Shown piece after piece: positions 5,425 to 6,987 of a stretch of 6,987 bases of DNA. This stretch comes from Actinomycetota bacterium (GTDB taxonomy: Bacteria > Actinomycetota > Thermoleophilia > Gaiellales > Gaiellaceae): contig VGCB01000146.1 in assembly GCA_016870235.1 (NCBI GenBank), forward strand, positions 1 to 6,987, given 5' to 3'. A program made the position numbers and the translations under genes. The notes under the pieces were generated by a model. That model was not told where the DNA came from, ran no database searches, and saw only the letters and a list, made by a program, of their open reading frames with translations. The stretch's first letter is position 1. Each line of letters begins with the position of its first letter.

Positions 5425-5456
5425 ACCTCCTGTCGTCGATGTTGACGACAGAGGAG
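5425..5456 (-). promoter_or_regulatory. Ribosome binding site of the LTD gene within a potential stem-loop
   Basis: In the minus-strand sense, TGTCGTC (5450-5444) pairs with GACGACA (5437-5431) around a six-base loop. CTCC (5456-5453), past a two-base bulge, can then pair with GGAG of the ribosome site (5430-5427). If the mRNA includes all of it, the Shine-Dalgarno AGGAGGT would be masked. Whether the 5' half is transcribed depends on the start point, and the best promoter candidate would start near 5446, inside the stem. So masking is possible but not shown. Confidence 0.4.
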
Positions 5457-5481
5457 TAGCCGCGACCGGCCGTGCTGCCAA
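5453..5481 (-). promoter_or_regulatory. Candidate promoter of the collagen-like/LTD gene
   Basis: On the minus strand, TTGGCA (5481-5476) as -35 and TACTCC (5458-5453) as -10 are separated by 17 bases. The -35 box is close to the TTGACA consensus; the -10 matches only its first two positions. It lies directly downstream of the palindrome at 5482-5498. Confidence 0.35.
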
Positions 5482-5498
5482 TTGTCCGAAAGGGACAA
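5482..5498. promoter_or_regulatory. Perfect palindrome TTGTCC-N5-GGACAA upstream of the LTD gene
   Basis: A perfect 6-bp inverted repeat around GAAAG, abutting the candidate -35 box. Its centre (5490) would be about 44 bases before the predicted transcription start, where class II activators commonly bind. The binding protein is unknown and no regulator gene is adjacent. Confidence 0.5.
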
Positions 5499-5599
5499 GG
5501 CGGGAGAGAAACGGCTTGACCGCGGAGCGCTGTGGAGAAACCGCGACATCTCTGAAACGCCTTCGTGCGCCCGGTCGGGGATCGCAGCGCCCGGCGGGA

Positions 5600-5623
5600 C
5601 GCATCTGGCTGAAGCCAGACGCG
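5600..5623 (-). repeat. Stem-loop, arms TCTGGC/GCCAGA
   Basis: TCTGGCT (5604-5610) and AGCCAGA (5613-5619) are inverted repeats, flanked by CGC and GCG. On the minus-strand RNA the A/C mismatch at 5603/5620 becomes a G-U pair, so the stem is continuous only in that sense. This hints that any RNA role is on the minus strand. Confidence 0.45.
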
Positions 5624-5660
5624 GGCACAGCGCAGGAATCGAGCGCGAGGGAGGGCCCCA

Positions 5661-5677
5661 GGGAACCGCAGGTTCCC
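5661..5677. repeat. Perfect 7-bp hairpin GGGAACC-GCA-GGTTCCC
   Basis: A compact perfect inverted repeat with a three-base loop, lying between the hairpin at 5600-5623 and the large inverted repeat at 5689-5747. CTGAAGCC (5609-5616) and GGCTTCAG (5678-5685) are also complementary and could enclose it as an alternative fold. Confidence 0.5.
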
Positions 5678-5688
5678 GGCTTCAGGAT

Positions 5689-5747
5689 CCGGGTGCGCGC
5701 GCGTCTGCTACGTCGGTCCCTCACCCAGCAGACGCGCGCGCACCCGG
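5689..5747 (-). terminator. Perfect 21-bp inverted repeat, likely terminator of the acyl-CoA dehydrogenase gene
   Basis: The arms at 5689-5709 and 5727-5747 are exact reverse complements over 21 bases (ends CCGGGTGCGCG / CGCGCACCCGG), with a 17-base loop. It starts 49 bases past the acyl-CoA dehydrogenase stop, so termination is the simplest role. A 21-bp perfect stem is much longer than a typical intrinsic terminator, and no T-run follows on the minus strand. A palindromic mobile repeat or a processed RNA are alternatives. Confidence 0.65.
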
Positions 5748-5796
5748 CAAGCAAACATCAGCGGAGCTCGTCCCGAGCACACATTCCAGCCTTCGC

Positions 5797-6969
5797 TCAG
5801 AAGCTCCGCGGCAACCCGAGCTGCTCCGCCACCGCGTTGCGCGCCATCTCGTTCGTGATGGGGCCGATGCGGAAGAGGCGGGCGTCGCGCCAGTAGCGCT
5901 GCATGTCGGTCTCGGCCGAGTAGCCCATGCCGCCGAGGATCTGGATCCCGAGGTCAGCCGCGTCGACGGCGGCCTCCGACGCCATCACCTTCACCATCGA
6001 CGTCTCGAGGTGGCAGTCGACACCGGCGGCCTGCAGCTTCGCCGCGTGCAGCACGGCGAGCCCGACGTGGTGCCGCCACGTCGCGATGTCGGCGACGTAG
6101 TGCTGGAGGATCTGGAACTGGCCGATCGGCCGGCCGAAGGCCTCGCGATCCTGCATGTAGGCGAGCGCGTCCTCGAGGACGCCGTCGAGGACGCCCGCGC
6201 AGAAGCTCGAGACGATGATGCGCTCGTTGTTCAGGGTCGGGAGCAGCTGCCGCCAGGCGCCGCCGGGCTCACCGAGGACGAGGTCGTCGGGGACGAACAC
6301 GTCCTGCAGCCCGACGTCGCAGGAGCCGATCGCGCGCATGCCGAGCTTCGGCAGCTCCGTGATCGTGACGCCGTCGGCCTTCGTGGGCACGAGGAGGATC
6401 GTCAGCCCCTGGTGCCGCTTGACGACGTTCTCGTCGGTGCGCGCGAGGAGCAGCACGTAGTCGGCGACGTGCGCGGACGAGCACCATGTCTTCGAGCCGT
6501 TCAGCACCCAGCCGCCGTCGGCCCTCCGCGCCGTCGTCCGGAGCGCGCCGACGACGTCGGTGCCGCCGCCCGGCTCGGTGAACCCGATCGAGTAGCGGAG
6601 CTCGCCGCGCGCGGTCGGCGGCAGGAAGCGCTCCTTCTGCTCGGGGCTCCCCATCGAGCCGATCGCCTTGCCGCCCGCGAAGGAGGTGATCCCCCAGATC
6701 CAGGCGAGACCGCCGAGCGTCCGCGCGAGCTCCCGCGCGAGGACGCTCTGGACGACGGCGTCGCCGCCCTGGCCGCCGTGCTCCTCCGGGATCCCGATCC
6801 CGTGGAAGCCGCCCCGGGTCAGCTTCTCCCAGAGCTCGAACGGGTACTCGTGCTCGCGCGCCTCGGCCTCGCGGGCCCACGCCTTCGGACATTCGCGGTC
6901 GACCCAGGCTCGCGTCTCCTTGCGGAAGAGCTCGAGCTCCTCGGGCAGCTCCAGGTCGGTGACGGGCAC
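5797..6969 (-). CDS. Acyl-CoA dehydrogenase (IVD/LCAD-type active site)
   Basis: A 390-residue FAD enzyme that makes the alpha-beta double bond in acyl-CoA, passing electrons to electron-transfer flavoprotein. The full domain order is present: N-terminal helical domain (1-120), beta domain with YSIGFTEPGGGTD (126-138) and LNGSKTWCSSAHVAD (156-170), and C-terminal helical domain with REAFGRPIGQFQ (275-286), QILGGMGY (343-350) and RYWRDARLFRIGPITNEM (358-375). Where medium- and short-chain enzymes carry the catalytic Glu (YEGT), this protein has Pro370. A Glu at 249 (LNNER) lies 26 residues before REAFG, exactly as the catalytic Glu254 of isovaleryl-CoA dehydrogenase does, so it is probably active. 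The substrate is not determined; branched or long acyl-CoAs are plausible. The start is GTG at 6969, six bases after GAGGAG. The upstream gene is outside the window. Confidence 0.94.
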   Translation of the reverse strand: MPVTDLELPEELELFRKETRAWVDRECPKAWAREAEAREHEYPFELWEKLTRGGFHGIGIPEEHGGQGGDAVVQSVLARELARTLGGLAWIWGITSFAGGKAIGSMGSPEQKERFLPPTARGELRYSIGFTEPGGGTDVVGALRTTARRADGGWVLNGSKTWCSSAHVADYVLLLARTDENVVKRHQGLTILLVPTKADGVTITELPKLGMRAIGSCDVGLQDVFVPDDLVLGEPGGAWRQLLPTLNNERIIVSSFCAGVLDGVLEDALAYMQDREAFGRPIGQFQILQHYVADIATWRHHVGLAVLHAAKLQAAGVDCHLETSMVKVMASEAAVDAADLGIQILGGMGYSAETDMQRYWRDARLFRIGPITNEMARNAVAEQLGLPRSF

Positions 6970-6975
6970 GGCAGG

Positions 6976-6981
6976 CTCCTC
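6976..6981 (-). promoter_or_regulatory. Acyl-CoA dehydrogenase ribosome binding site
   Basis: GAGGAG on the minus strand lies six bases before GTG at 6969. It confirms the GTG start and a complete protein despite the closeness of the window edge. Confidence 0.75.
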
Positions 6982-6987
6982 GATCGC

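Larger units (their letters stand above)
5499..5796. other. Non-coding stretch rich in inverted repeats
   Basis: No credible gene is seen on either strand in these 298 bases; the open frames are short, Arg-rich and lack ribosome sites. The left third (5499-5595) holds little apart from a direct repeat of GCGCCCGG at 5567-5574 and 5587-5594. From 5600 to 5747 there are three successive hairpins plus two longer-range complementarities, listed separately. The stretch lies downstream of the acyl-CoA dehydrogenase and upstream of the LTD gene, both on the minus strand. Confidence 0.6.

Noticed and set aside
5516..5521. TTGACC as a plus-strand -35 box
   Set aside because: No -10-like hexamer lies at the right spacing and no plus-strand gene follows.
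5567..5594. Direct repeat GCGCCCGG, 20 bases apart
   Set aside because: Eight-base GC-only repeats are expected by chance here, and only two copies exist, so it is not evidence of a CRISPR or iteron array.
5416..5754. 112-residue minus-strand open frame upstream of the LTD gene
   Set aside because: It runs through the large inverted repeat, has no ribosome site, overlaps the LTD start and shows no domain.
5291..5896. 201-residue plus-strand open frame
   Set aside because: It is antisense to the LTD gene start and the acyl-CoA dehydrogenase end, with Arg-rich composition and no motifs.

Overview
The window reads as chromosomal DNA from a high-GC bacterium, most likely an actinobacterium. The evidence is strongly GC-biased third codon positions, GTG and TTG starts next to good Shine-Dalgarno sites, an actinobacterial-type nadB/nrtR divergent pair, and a secreted protein with a collagen-like repeat and a lamin-tail domain. 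That last protein's N-terminal layout (signal peptide, paired Cys, ETAVSWN-type segment, then Gly-Pro-X repeats) is common in Thermoleophilia. Class-level placement is inference. No tRNA, rRNA, CRISPR array, transposase or phage gene was seen.

Layout. (1) 1-970: the 5' end of nadB (L-aspartate oxidase, minus strand, running off the left edge) diverges from nrtR (plus strand). NrtR is a Nudix-derived, winged-helix repressor of NAD biosynthesis, and a 25-bp palindrome lies in the 43-bp gap. (2) 971-1227: a convergent gap with a possible 35-residue membrane ORF and a 60-nt compound palindrome. (3) 1228-3078: a choline/aminoglycoside kinase-like phosphotransferase (minus) diverges from a TIGR01777-type NAD(P)-binding epimerase (plus). 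Their 81-bp gap holds a second, two-layer palindrome. (4) 3063-3342: an exact 20-bp tandem duplication covering the epimerase stop codon, then a perfect Shine-Dalgarno, a 15-codon mini-ORF and two stem-loops leading into rsgA. (5) 3343-4443: rsgA, the circularly permuted ribosome-assembly GTPase, ending in a 13-bp stem shared with the convergent gene. (6) 4496-5419 (minus): the secreted collagen-like/LTD protein, with a palindrome, a candidate promoter and a stem-loop over its ribosome binding site. (7) 5499-5796: non-coding DNA rich in inverted repeats, including a perfect 21-bp inverted repeat. (8) 5797-6969 (minus): an acyl-CoA dehydrogenase whose catalytic base appears to be in the isovaleryl-CoA/long-chain dehydrogenase position.

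How the genes relate. The only clear functional unit is nadB/nrtR: the repressor and its target share one control region, so NrtR probably controls de novo NAD synthesis and itself. The other genes are separate housekeeping or accessory units (ribosome maturation, fatty or branched-chain acyl-CoA oxidation, small-molecule phosphorylation, an uncharacterised reductase/epimerase, an extracellular protein), not one pathway. I found no defence or mobile system. The most unusual material is non-coding: symmetric elements in the gene gaps, the leader in front of rsgA, and the structured stretch between the acyl-CoA dehydrogenase and the LTD gene.
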